From NCBI GenBank assembly GCA_022822575.1, contig JAJEBJ010000260.1, forward strand, positions 1-11,932: 11,932 nucleotides of DNA, in the 5' to 3' direction. Below the pieces are notes generated by a model. It was not told the DNA's origin, did not search any database, and saw only the letters and a program-made list of their open reading frames with translations. This DNA comes from Alphaproteobacteria bacterium. GTDB lineage: Bacteria; Pseudomonadota; Alphaproteobacteria; SP197. Shown here piece by piece: positions 1-6,417 of the stretch; within the stretch, counting starts at the first letter, position 1; the number at the start of each line of letters is the position of its first letter. A program made the translations under genes and the position numbers.

Positions 1-194
1 ATGCGCAGGCCATTGCTTTCGGAGGGCTCAACCGGAACACGGATCAGCGGAGCGTCGAGCGCTGTCGAGGTCAGCAGTACCACAGTGACTGAGGATGTCA
101 GCCGGGCGAAGAGGTCCGACTGGATCACCAGGGCGGGACGCGGCTTACCGTGCTCACCTTGCAGGGTGACGGTAACGAGGTCGCCTCGCCTCAC
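1..194 (-). CDS. MazF/PemK-family toxin, 3' end cut by window
   Basis: This is the N-terminal 64 residues of a toxin of the MazF/PemK/CcdB fold. Family members are usually mRNA-cleaving endoribonucleases of about 110 residues, held inactive by a cognate antitoxin. The visible protein opens RRGDLVTVTLQGEHGKPRPA and continues with ALVIQSDLF at about residues 21-29, then a VTVVLLTS strand and a PVEPSESNGL segment. These are typical of the first half of the family. The reading frame is open to the window edge. The start is a GTG at 194 that overlaps the antitoxin stop in the string GTGA (194-191), so the toxin is probably translated by coupling to the antitoxin. The C-terminal half cannot be seen, so intactness is unknown. 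RNase activity is inferred from family only. Confidence 0.85.
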   Translation of the reverse strand, partial: MRRGDLVTVTLQGEHGKPRPALVIQSDLFARLTSSVTVVLLTSTALDAPLIRVPVEPSESNGLR

Positions 195-442
195 TCGCGG
201 TGTCCAGTTTCGAGGGCGTCGAGATGTTCCTCGAGATCGGCTGCGGCGGCGTCCATGAATTGCATGAGTTCGGGATCGGCACGGTTGGCCCTGCTGACGA
301 TCGCTGCCTGCCGGGCACACTCTTCTGCAAAGCCCGGGGCCCGGGTATCGGGAACCCAAATCTGGATTGGCCGCAGGCCCTGTGCTCTGAGTGCGGCTCG
401 GTGCTTCTGCACGCGTTGCGCGTTCGTGGATGCGGGAGACAC
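191..442 (-). CDS. MazE-like antitoxin (DUF3018-type)
   Basis: This small antitoxin (83 residues) is predicted to bind and neutralise the downstream MazF-like toxin and to repress its own operon. The segment QRVQKHRAALRAQGLRPIQI at about residues 10-29, followed by WVPDTRAPGFAEECARQ, is the hallmark of the alphaproteobacterial 'antitoxin MazE family' proteins. The N-terminal part would bind DNA and the acidic, Ala/Glu-rich tail (about 55-83) would wrap the toxin. I chose the GTG at 442 because AGGAG stands 7 bases before it and homology begins just after it. The longer reading frame starting at 505 would cross the predicted promoter and palindromic operator. The stop overlaps the toxin start by four bases. 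Pairing with the toxin is clear; the regulatory role is inferred. Confidence 0.85.
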   Translation of the reverse strand: MSPASTNAQRVQKHRAALRAQGLRPIQIWVPDTRAPGFAEECARQAAIVSRANRADPELMQFMDAAAADLEEHLDALETGHRE

Positions 443-469
443 CGCGATTCTCCTGTCAGATCGTTGCAC

Positions 470-481
470 GTTACATGTAAC
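470..481. promoter_or_regulatory. Palindromic operator candidate of the toxin-antitoxin operon
   Basis: GTTACATGTAAC is a perfect 12-base palindrome centred about 33 bases upstream of the antitoxin start. It overlaps the -10 position of the candidate antitoxin promoter. Toxin-antitoxin operons are commonly autorepressed through such palindromes. The site is seen directly; its use as an operator is inferred. Confidence 0.45.
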
Positions 482-502
482 ACATTCGGCTGTTGCGGAC
501 AA
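474..502 (-). promoter_or_regulatory. Candidate promoter for the toxin-antitoxin operon
   Basis: On the minus strand a TTGTCC hexamer (502-497, 4/6 to TTGACA) is followed after 17 bases by TACATG (479-474, only 3/6 to TATAAT). The -10 lies inside the palindrome at 470-481, which would allow repressor occlusion. The weak -10 keeps confidence low. Confidence 0.3.
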
Positions 503-759
503 CATCCATTGTTCCCCGACGTCCTGGTGGGTTGTGCTGGCCGACCTCCTTCATCGTGTCGCGATGAAAGAGACGAGAGGTCACCGGTCCGCTGATCGCG
601 ACAACCGGAGAGTAGGACAGTTTGCCTGTGCGAGGCCGGTCACCATGCTGCAGGAGCTGGAACCGGCCTGCCGGTGGTTCGGCACTCCGGTATGGACCGC
701 GGGGGCGTCCTGACCTATTGATGGCGGCTTGGCATGTCAGGATGTCGTGGAGCGAGGCG

Positions 760-1146
760 ATGGTCTGGACCGACGAAATGATCCAGCGGCTGGAGGAGCT
801 GTGGGCCAAGGGCACCAGCGCATCGGCCATAGGAAAGGATCTCGGTGTTTCCAAGAACGCGGTGATCGGCAAGTCGCGTCGCCTCAAGCTTCCGGCGCGA
901 CCGTCGCCGATCGTCAGGGCAGGCGAGAAGAAAAAGCCGGTGACCGGGGCCACCCCGAAGGAAAGGCAGCGCATTACCGACATCATCGAGTTGACGGCCC
1001 ATCTCTGCCGCTGGCCGTTTGGCAATCCCGACGAGGAAGATTTCTATTTCTGCGGCAAGGCCGTGGTCCCGGGCAAACCCTATTGCCAGGAACACAGCGA
1101 CATCGCCTACGTCGCCAAGTCGGGCTCCCGCGACCGCGCATCCTGA
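760..1146 (+). CDS. gcrA: GcrA-family cell-cycle transcription regulator (short form)
   Basis: In Caulobacter, GcrA works with sigma-70 RNA polymerase at promoters carrying CcrM-methylated GANTC sites. This protein has 128 residues. Residues 1-45 form the DNA-binding part: a WTDE start and a helix-turn-helix with SASAIGKDLGVSKNAVIGK at 20-38. A basic linker (about 46-70) follows. The C-terminal conserved block CRWPFGNP...FYFCG...PGKPYC..H..IAYV spans 83-118, with Cys83, Cys98, Cys109 and His112 suggesting a metal site. The ATG at 760 is chosen because GGAG (749-752) and GAGG (754-757) precede it and homology starts there; in-frame ATGs at 721 and 742 are less likely. It is clearly shorter than Caulobacter GcrA (about 170), mostly in the linker, so it could be a paralogue. 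It converges on greA with 18 bases between the stops. Confidence 0.85.
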   Translation: MVWTDEMIQRLEELWAKGTSASAIGKDLGVSKNAVIGKSRRLKLPARPSPIVRAGEKKKPVTGATPKERQRITDIIELTAHLCRWPFGNPDEEDFYFCGKAVVPGKPYCQEHSDIAYVAKSGSRDRAS

Positions 1147-1164
1147 ACCGATGCCTCGACGCTC

Positions 1165-1632
1165 TCAGTAGTCGATGGCCGTAATCTCGATTTCCCGTTG
1201 TCCCTTGGGTGTCGCGAAGGCGACGTCATCCCCCGATTCCCGTCCCATAAGGGCCCGAGCGATCGGGCTCCTGATGGAGATCAGCCCCTTGTTGGTGTCG
1301 GCCTCATGTTCACCGACGATGCGGTATGTCGCTTCGTCTCCCGTATCGAGGTCGACCACCGTGACACGGGCTCCGAAGGCAACCCTGTCCCGGGGCTGCC
1401 TTTGCGGGTTGATGACCTGCGCCTCGCCGAGGACGCCTTCCAGCTGCCTGATGCGCGCCTCGACGAATCCCTGACGGTCCTTGGCCGCGTGATACTCGGC
1501 ATTTTCCTTGAGGTCACCGTGTTCACGCGCCGCCTCGATGGCCCGGGAGATCGCGTGGCGCTCGCTGTTCTTGAGGCGTTTCAACTCAAGGGACAGGCGT
1601 TCAAAGCCCTCTCGTGTCATGGGGTGAGTCAC
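1165..1632 (-). CDS. greA: Transcription elongation factor GreA
   Basis: GreA enters the secondary channel of stalled, backtracked RNA polymerase and stimulates cleavage of the 3' end of the transcript so elongation can resume. At 155 residues it has the normal length. The N-terminal coiled-coil hairpin covers about 5-75. Its tip carries the signature REHGDLKENAEYHAAK (36-51), including acidic residues Asp40 and Glu43 that correspond to the Asp/Glu pair which positions the catalytic metal. The FKBP-like C-terminal domain holds SPIARALMGRESGDDV (122-137). The start is a GTG at 1632 with GAGG five bases upstream and AGGAG slightly further; an in-frame ATG at 1620 is the alternative. The preceding MTHPMT-like leader resembles other alphaproteobacterial GreA proteins. 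The gene is convergent with gcrA. Confidence 0.95.
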   Translation of the reverse strand: MTHPMTREGFERLSLELKRLKNSERHAISRAIEAAREHGDLKENAEYHAAKDRQGFVEARIRQLEGVLGEAQVINPQRQPRDRVAFGARVTVVDLDTGDEATYRIVGEHEADTNKGLISIRSPIARALMGRESGDDVAFATPKGQREIEITAIDY

Positions 1633-1668
1633 CTTGACCTCGCTCCTTTCGCGTCACTCCCGCCCTGT

Positions 1669-1698
1669 GTCATGGCACCGGTCGCAGTCCGGCGTCAA
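1669..1698 (-). promoter_or_regulatory. Candidate greA promoter
   Basis: On the minus strand TTGACG (1698-1693, 5/6 to consensus) is followed after 18 bases by CATGAC (1674-1669, 3/6). An A/T-rich tract at 1711-1730 lies upstream of the -35 and could act as an UP-like element. The predicted untranslated leader is about 30 bases. Confidence 0.35.
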
Positions 1699-1723
1699 CG
1701 CTTTGCGAGCCACAAAAAAGAGA

Positions 1724-1752
1724 TCAACATTGTTGGCACTCCGGTCCATAAT
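1724..1752 (+). promoter_or_regulatory. Candidate promoter for the histidine-rich gene
   Basis: TCAACA (1724-1729, 4/6) and CATAAT (1747-1752, 5/6) are separated by 17 bases. The expected start of transcription, near 1759, leaves a leader of about 30 bases before the ATG at 1790. This promoter would fire away from the greA promoter. Confidence 0.35.
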
Positions 1753-1789
1753 GCGCCGCCGCTTCGTCCAGCAGTCGGGAGGATGCCCT

Positions 1790-3295
1790 ATGGTACACCT
1801 CGTCAGCTTTGACCCCGATGTCGAGGAACGGGTGCGCTTCATCGAGGAGACTCGTCTCGCCGACATCGTGGGCGGGACACTCGATCGCCTGGAGGAGGGC
1901 GATGACGCGCGCGATCTCGTGGTTGCTGCGGCTCTAGCGGTCTCGCGGTCGAGCGAACTTCCAGCCGGACACCATGGCGGACCGATTCACCCCGTGGCGG
2001 GTATTCACGCCGTGCTGTCGATGATGGACCGACTCGATGGCGAGGACAGTCAACTGCCCGCCATCCAGAGTGTGGCATTGGCCTGCAAGCATATTCACCT
2101 GCCGTCCATGGGGCCGACGGTCATGGTGCGGTTCGACGACCTCAATCGCGACGTCAGTCCGGAAAGGACACTCGAACGGCTCTCAGGATCTGTCCGGGCT
2201 CATGAACAGCGCCTTGCCGAAAGGGCGCTGACCCTGGCTTGCGAGACCGTGTCGCCTGGCCGGATTCTCGATTCCCTGCTTCCGGTGGCGCTCGAGCGCA
2301 ATGTGCTGGACGATCACTATTTCCTCTACCTCGTCTACGCCATGCGCGCCCTTGACCGGATCGGCTGGCAGTGGGGGCCGGTGCTGCTGCGCCCGGTGGT
2401 GAGATACCTGGCACGCCATGCTCCGTTCACCGGCTTCGGCGAGTTTGACCAGCAGGCAATCGATGATGGCATTGCCTTTCACCACAGGCTCGGTGAACTC
2501 GATGCGCTGATGAACACCTTCCGCCTCACACCGGATACCGTGCCATTGAAGACCGGCCCGTCCGAGACGGCGGCGATCGGAGAGTTCGCGGACAGGGTGG
2601 GTTCTGTTGTGTCGATTGCGGAACTGCCGGGTATGGTCGCCGAGGCCATGGGGGGCGGCTTGTCGCTGGAGGGAACCTGCGAAGCGCTCTCAATCGGCGG
2701 GGCCCGGATCTTCCTGCGTTCCCACACCGCCAATCCTTTCGACGTCCACATTCACACCGGTATCTCCGCCCGGCGTTACGTGATCGGTTTTCCGGAGGTC
2801 TCGTTCCGCTCGAAGTGCCTGGCGCTGCTCGGTTGGGCATGGAGTTACGAGATTCGCTATCTTGACGCCACCCTGACCTGGGACTGGCAGGGCAGGGAGC
2901 CTGCTGTCGTTGAACCGGCGAAGGTTCTGCTCGACCGGATCGAGGGAGCGATCCTCGCTCTCGATGGTTACGATGTCACGAGACTCGAGGTTCCGATCAA
3001 TGAACTGGTGGCCCCGGATGCGGTCCGGGACGTCGTGGATCTCGCTCGCGCCTACGTCCAGGCGGGGTACGATACCGATGATCTCTTCACCCTTGCGACG
3101 CGCCTGGCGTGCCGCGAGGACGCTTCCGAAATGCATGGTTACAAGATCCAGCAGGCCGCTCTCGAGGAGTACCGGTTCTGCCGGGCACCGCTGAACTGGG
3201 TCCATGCGGTGGCGGCCGTCAAGCAGTGTTCCGTGACGGCACCGGTGAATCCCAAGAGGTTCTATCCCCAGTACGCCAGTCGCCTGGCTGCCTGA
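1790..3295 (+). CDS. Histidine-rich protein of unrecognised family (501 aa)
   Basis: I do not recognise the family. The product (501 residues) has no signal peptide or membrane segment, so it is probably cytosolic. Histidines cluster in conserved-looking motifs: HHGGPIHPVAGIH at 61-73, CKHIHLPSMGP at 99-109, NVLDDHYFLY at 171-180, HH at 231-232, and RSHTANPFDVHIHTG at 310-324. The pattern suggests metal or cofactor binding, perhaps an oxygenase-like alpha-helical protein. A bacterial questin-oxidase-like (DUF4243) fold would be one thing to test, but I cannot claim it. The start is set by GGAGG (1778-1782), seven bases before the ATG at 1790; the open frame extends further upstream without support. 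A flavin/[2Fe-2S] reductase gene begins 102 bases downstream on the same strand, so this protein may receive electrons from it. That link is inference. Confidence 0.8.
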   Translation: MVHLVSFDPDVEERVRFIEETRLADIVGGTLDRLEEGDDARDLVVAAALAVSRSSELPAGHHGGPIHPVAGIHAVLSMMDRLDGEDSQLPAIQSVALACKHIHLPSMGPTVMVRFDDLNRDVSPERTLERLSGSVRAHEQRLAERALTLACETVSPGRILDSLLPVALERNVLDDHYFLYLVYAMRALDRIGWQWGPVLLRPVVRYLARHAPFTGFGEFDQQAIDDGIAFHHRLGELDALMNTFRLTPDTVPLKTGPSETAAIGEFADRVGSVVSIAELPGMVAEAMGGGLSLEGTCEALSIGGARIFLRSHTANPFDVHIHTGISARRYVIGFPEVSFRSKCLALLGWAWSYEIRYLDATLTWDWQGREPAVVEPAKVLLDRIEGAILALDGYDVTRLEVPINELVAPDAVRDVVDLARAYVQAGYDTDDLFTLATRLACREDASEMHGYKIQQAALEEYRFCRAPLNWVHAVAAVKQCSVTAPVNPKRFYPQYASRLAA

Positions 3296-3344
3296 CGATC
3301 TCCCTGCCGGAGGCGGACAGGCCGCACGATGTCATGGCAAGTGA

Positions 3345-3372
3345 GGCTGGCACTGTGATAGTAGTGCCAGCC
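3345..3372. promoter_or_regulatory. Perfect 10-bp inverted repeat upstream of the reductase gene
   Basis: GGCTGGCACT (3345-3354) and AGTGCCAGCC (3363-3372) are perfect reverse complements around an 8-base centre. The repeat ends 25 bases before the reductase ATG and just before its ribosome binding site. No T-run follows, so it is not a classic terminator. An operator or an mRNA hairpin that tunes the reductase is more likely. Confidence 0.5.
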
Positions 3373-3397
3373 CGCTTGAGGAACGGAGACAATCCCG

Positions 3398-4360
3398 ATG
3401 AGTGGTGCGGTACTGACCCTGAAAGTGAACAGGGTCATCGACGAAGCGATTGACATCCGCTCCTACGAGCTGGTTGACCCTGAAGGCCGCCTGCTGCCGA
3501 TGTTCACGGCCGGAGCCCATGTCGACATCGAGTTGCCCAACGGTCTCGTCCGGCAGTACTCGATCTCGAGTGATCCGCGGGATGTGGACCGCTATGTCGT
3601 CGGCGTCCTGCGTGAGCCGGAGAGCCGGGGCGGGTCCACCTGCATGCACGATCGTGTCCGACCGGGGGATCACCTGACGATCCATGGTCCGCGCAACAAT
3701 TTTCCCCTGGCGGCCGATGCACGCCATCACATCCTGCTGGCAGGTGGCATCGGTGTGACACCGATGATGGCGATGGTCCGTGATCTTGGCGCGCGTGGCG
3801 CTTCCTTCGAGATGCACTACTGCACGCGTTCACCGGAACGCACGGCCTTCCGGACCGACATCGCGCAATCGGATTTTGCCGATCGCGTGATCTTCCACCA
3901 TGACAACGGCAATCCGGCCGACGGCCTCGATATCGCCGGTCTCCTGAGGGAGGTGCGCCCGGATACGCATGTCTACTATTGTGGTCCGGCAGGGTTCATG
4001 CAGGCCTGTGAGGCGGCCCTCGCCCACTGGCCGCGTCATACCGTTCACTTCGAGTACTTTTCCGTCGACGAATCCGTCGAGCATGGCGAGAGCGCTGCCT
4101 TCAAGGTGAAGATCGCCAGCACAGGCGCGGTGCTCGACGTGCCGGAGGACCGCACCATCGTCGAGGTGCTGCGCGCCAACGGCCTCGAGGTCGAGACCAT
4201 GTGCGAGGAAGGAATCTGCGGCACCTGTGCCACGGTGCTGCTCGACGGAGAGCCCGATCACCGGGATTTCGTGCTTGACGACGAGGAAAAGGCGCGCGGC
4301 GAGTTCATCATGGTCTGCTGCAGCCGCGCTCGATCACCGATGCTGACCCTCGACCTCTAG
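3398..4360 (+). CDS. PDR/VanB-type oxidoreductase with C-terminal [2Fe-2S] ferredoxin domain
   Basis: This class IA-type reductase (320 residues) takes electrons from NAD(P)H to a flavin and on to a plant-type [2Fe-2S] centre, normally to feed an oxygenase such as a Rieske O-demethylase. Domains run in order. A ferredoxin-reductase-like flavin domain has RQYSISSDP at 52-60. A nucleotide-binding domain has LLAGGIGVTPMMAM (113-126) and YYCGPAGFM (193-201). The ferredoxin domain has ligands Cys269, Cys274 and Cys277 in CEEGICGTC, plus Cys307 (CCSRA). All key residues are present and the length is typical. A GGAG-like site precedes the ATG at 3398. No Rieske oxygenase gene lies nearby; the same-strand neighbour upstream is the unknown histidine-rich protein. 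The physiological partner and substrate cannot be read from sequence. Confidence 0.92.
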   Translation: MSGAVLTLKVNRVIDEAIDIRSYELVDPEGRLLPMFTAGAHVDIELPNGLVRQYSISSDPRDVDRYVVGVLREPESRGGSTCMHDRVRPGDHLTIHGPRNNFPLAADARHHILLAGGIGVTPMMAMVRDLGARGASFEMHYCTRSPERTAFRTDIAQSDFADRVIFHHDNGNPADGLDIAGLLREVRPDTHVYYCGPAGFMQACEAALAHWPRHTVHFEYFSVDESVEHGESAAFKVKIASTGAVLDVPEDRTIVEVLRANGLEVETMCEEGICGTCATVLLDGEPDHRDFVLDDEEKARGEFIMVCCSRARSPMLTLDL

Positions 4361-4369
4361 ACCGTTTCA

Positions 4370-4383
4370 GGCGCGAATGCGCC
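4370..4383. terminator. Weak hairpin between convergent genes
   Basis: GGCGC (4370-4374) and GCGCC (4379-4383) can pair around a GAAT loop in the 41-base gap between the convergent reductase and dehydrogenase genes. There is no T-run on either side, so termination is only a guess from position. Confidence 0.25.
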
Positions 4384-4401
4384 GGATAGCCTCAATTCGG
4401 C

Positions 4402-5160
4402 TCAGGCAGTCATGCCCCCGTCGACCACCAGCGTGTGGCCGGTGATGTACGAAGCGTGGGCGAGAAAGAGAATGCTCTCGGCGAAGTCATCGGGTTCGCC
4501 GGCCCGGTTCAGCGGGACACGCGCGAGGCGTTCCTGGTTGCCTTCTTCGGACCAGCGGCACTCCCAGGGACTGTCCACCACGCCTGGAGCGACGGCATTG
4601 ACCCGCACCTCCGGCGCCAGAGCCTTGGCCAGGGCCTGTGTCAGGTTGATGAGACCGGCCTTCGACGCGGCATAGGCCGTCGATGAGCCGACTCCCGTAA
4701 GGCCGGCCACCGAACAGGTGTTGATGATCGCGCCGCCACCCTGTCGCAGTGCCTCGGAAGCAGCGCGGGCGCACCTGTAGGGACCGACGAGATTGACCGA
4801 CAGCACCTTCAGCCACATGTCCTCGTCGATGGCATCAAGATCCCGGGGTGGCACCGGACTCGACGTCGCCGGCGTACCGGCGTTGTTGACGAGATGATCG
4901 AGTCCGCCGAGTTCGTCGATGGCGCCCGAGACCATGGCCATGCAGTCGCTCTCATCCCCGACATCACCGGGTGCGGCGATGACATCCAGTCCTGCATCCC
5001 GCAGGCGTGCCACTTCCCTGGCGAGATGCGGGTTGCCCGGGCGGTCGTTGAGTGCCACCCGGGATCCGCAACCGGCAAAGAGCGTCGCGGTCGCCAGTCC
5101 GATCCCGGAAGCGGCGCCGGTGACGAGACTGCGCGTACCGGCAAGATCACAACTGATCAC
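4402..5160 (-). CDS. Short-chain dehydrogenase/reductase coupled to BKACE
   Basis: This is a classical SDR of 252 residues that would use NAD(P) to interconvert a hydroxyl and a keto group. The Rossmann motif TGAASGIG is at 14-21, NNAG at 92-95, and the catalytic Ser150, Tyr163 and Lys167 (YAASK) are all present, with Asn123 in SVNLVG. The tail ends in the common GHTLVVDGGM motif. An acidic Asp39 at the end of strand 2 (ALNDR) fits NAD preference, as known for the family. The start is a GTG at 5160 that overlaps the upstream BKACE stop in GTGA (5160-5157), so translation is coupled. The open frame extends far upstream inside BKACE but is not real there. Context suggests it oxidises a beta-hydroxy acid to the beta-keto acid that BKACE cleaves; the substrate is unknown. 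Confidence 0.9.
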   Translation of the reverse strand: MISCDLAGTRSLVTGAASGIGLATATLFAGCGSRVALNDRPGNPHLAREVARLRDAGLDVIAAPGDVGDESDCMAMVSGAIDELGGLDHLVNNAGTPATSSPVPPRDLDAIDEDMWLKVLSVNLVGPYRCARAASEALRQGGGAIINTCSVAGLTGVGSSTAYAASKAGLINLTQALAKALAPEVRVNAVAPGVVDSPWECRWSEEGNQERLARVPLNRAGEPDDFAESILFLAHASYITGHTLVVDGGMTA

Positions 5161-6038
5161 TGGGTGCCCCTGAGGCCGAGCATGGATCGTGCCTCGTCGG
5201 ATGTTGCGACGCGGCAGCCGAGCATGGAGATGATGCCGGCCGCCTTCTCGACGAGTTCGGCATTGGTCGCCAGAACACCCCGTTCCAGGTAGAGGTTGTC
5301 CTCCAGACCGACCCGGACATGGCCGCCCTGGTTCACCACTTCCGCCACCATGGGCATCTGCAGTCGCGAAATGCCGAATCCAGCCCACAGGGCGCCGTCG
5401 GGCAGCATCGAGCGAAGATAGGTCACGGTTTCGGCGGCAGCCGGCGCTCCCCAGGGAATGCCCATGCACAACTGGAACATCGGCGGGGAATCGATGAGGC
5501 CGTCGTCGACCATGCGTCTGGCGAGGCTCAAGTGCCCGGCATCGAACACCTCGAGTTCGGGTTTGACGCCGGCAGCGCGGATGCGCCGGGCCATTTCCTG
5601 CAGGTGCGCCGGAACATTGACGAAGGCGCGCTCGCCGAAGTTCATCGTTGCCACGTCGAGACTGCACACTTCGGGCAGCAGTTCTTCCACGTGTCGGACC
5701 CGTTCCCCGGGCGTGCGGAACGATCCCGGCACAGCGGTGCGAGAGGGATCGTCTGCCGACGGGATGAAACCGGCTCCCGGTCCGGTCGTCAGGTTGATGA
5801 CAATCGTGCTGTCGGAATCGCGGATGCGGCCGGCGACTTCGGCGTAGAGATCCTGCCTCATCGATGGCGCGCCGGTTTCGGGATCGCGAACATGAATATG
5901 GCAGATGGCCGCGCCGGCCTTGCCGGCATCGATGGCGGCCGTGGCAATCTGTTCCGGCGTGACGGGAACCTTGTCGCTCTTGGAAACGGTGTCACCGCCA
6001 CCGGTGACTGCGCAGGTGATGATGACGGGCCGTGACAT
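5157..6038 (-). CDS. Beta-keto acid cleavage enzyme (BKACE, DUF849 family)
   Basis: BKACE enzymes are zinc-dependent TIM-barrel proteins. They convert a beta-keto acid plus acetyl-CoA into acetoacetate and a new acyl-CoA; the founding member is Kce of lysine fermentation, and others act on dehydrocarnitine. This protein has 293 residues, the usual length. It shows IITCAVTGGG at 6-15, the zinc-ligand motif HIHVRDPETG (47-56), NLTTGPG (82-88), LDVATMNFGE (127-136), PELEVFDAGH (160-169) and VGLEDNLY (243-250), which in the family contains the Glu/Asp pair near the metal. The ATG at 6038 has a GGGAGG ribosome binding site six bases upstream. It follows rpmE by 30 bases and overlaps the SDR by four. 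Substrate class cannot be assigned by eye. Confidence 0.93.
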   Translation of the reverse strand: MSRPVIITCAVTGGGDTVSKSDKVPVTPEQIATAAIDAGKAGAAICHIHVRDPETGAPSMRQDLYAEVAGRIRDSDSTIVINLTTGPGAGFIPSADDPSRTAVPGSFRTPGERVRHVEELLPEVCSLDVATMNFGERAFVNVPAHLQEMARRIRAAGVKPELEVFDAGHLSLARRMVDDGLIDSPPMFQLCMGIPWGAPAAAETVTYLRSMLPDGALWAGFGISRLQMPMVAEVVNQGGHVRVGLEDNLYLERGVLATNAELVEKAAGIISMLGCRVATSDEARSMLGLRGTQ

Positions 6039-6068
6039 GGAGGGCCTCCCGGGGCGGAACCCCTCCGT

Positions 6069-6293
6069 TCAGCCCAGCTTGAGATCGCCGAATCGCTTGG
6101 AAAATCGCGCCACCTGTCCGCCGGTATCGACCAGACGCTGGCTTCCCCCGGTCCAGGCTGGATGGGAGAGCGGGTCAATCTCCAGCGTCATGGTGTCGCC
6201 TTCGCTGCCCCACGTGGAGCGGGTCACGAATTCCGTACCGTCGGTCATGACGATCCTGATGTCGTGATAGTCAGGATGAATACCGTCCTTCAT
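6069..6293 (-). CDS. rpmE: 50S ribosomal protein L31
   Basis: L31 is a small protein of the large ribosomal subunit that bridges the two subunits at the central protuberance. The 74-residue product starts MKDGIHPDYHDIRIVMTDGT and ends with GGQVARFSKRFGDL, the typical L31 C-terminus. It has no cysteine, so it is a zinc-free form; the segment RSTWGSEGD...IDPLSHPAWTGG (about 25-50) is the alphaproteobacterial version. The start ATG at 6293 is set by homology; the ribosome binding site is weak (GGGGG about six bases upstream). An upstream extension of the open frame is not supported. A good promoter lies just upstream. The BKACE gene starts 30 bases downstream with no clear terminator between, so the ribosomal gene and the catabolic pair may share a transcript. 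Confidence 0.95.
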   Translation of the reverse strand: MKDGIHPDYHDIRIVMTDGTEFVTRSTWGSEGDTMTLEIDPLSHPAWTGGSQRLVDTGGQVARFSKRFGDLKLG

Positions 6294-6319
6294 GGCCAGC
6301 CCCCGTTGTGCAGCACCGC

Positions 6320-6348
6320 TATATAGGCAACTGCCTCCTGACGCGCAA
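6320..6348 (-). promoter_or_regulatory. Candidate rpmE promoter
   Basis: On the minus strand TTGCGC (6348-6343) is followed after exactly 17 bases by TATATA (6325-6320). Transcription would start near 6313, giving a leader of about 20 bases. Spacing and position are good; hexamer matches are moderate (3/6 and 4/6). Confidence 0.5.
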
Positions 6349-6417
6349 GGCCGGAACCCTGGGGTGGCCGCCTGCGGATGCCGGCCATATTCTGGCTGCC
6401 AGGAATCGGAGAGGATC

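Larger units (their letters stand above)
443..759. other. 317-base intergenic region between antitoxin and gcrA
   Basis: The left end holds the toxin-antitoxin promoter and operator. The rest (about 505-755) contains no frame with a recognisable protein, no RNA gene and no convincing terminator. The short open frames here are poor in family features and lack good ribosome binding sites. It presumably carries the promoter of gcrA, but I could not pick a good sigma-70 match. Confidence 0.5.

Noticed and set aside
150..713. A 187-codon plus-strand open frame and smaller frames over the toxin-antitoxin region
   Set aside because: They lie antisense to the recognisable antitoxin and toxin, have Cys/Arg/Ser-rich low-quality translations and no ribosome binding site. 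High GC produces such frames.
471..1025. A 184-codon minus-strand open frame across the gap and gcrA
   Set aside because: It is antisense to the well-supported gcrA and shows no family motif.
1634..1789. 52-residue N-terminal extension of the histidine-rich protein
   Set aside because: The frame is open, but a GGAGG site marks the ATG at 1790 and the extension would overlap the candidate promoters.
5161..5667. N-terminal extension of the SDR frame inside the BKACE gene
   Set aside because: The extension is an out-of-frame reading of BKACE. The Rossmann fold starts just after the GTG at 5160, which overlaps the BKACE stop, so there is no fusion protein.
6051..6063. GGGG...CCCC hairpin between rpmE and BKACE as a terminator
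   Set aside because: The stem is only four pairs and no T-run follows; it also lies against the BKACE ribosome binding site.
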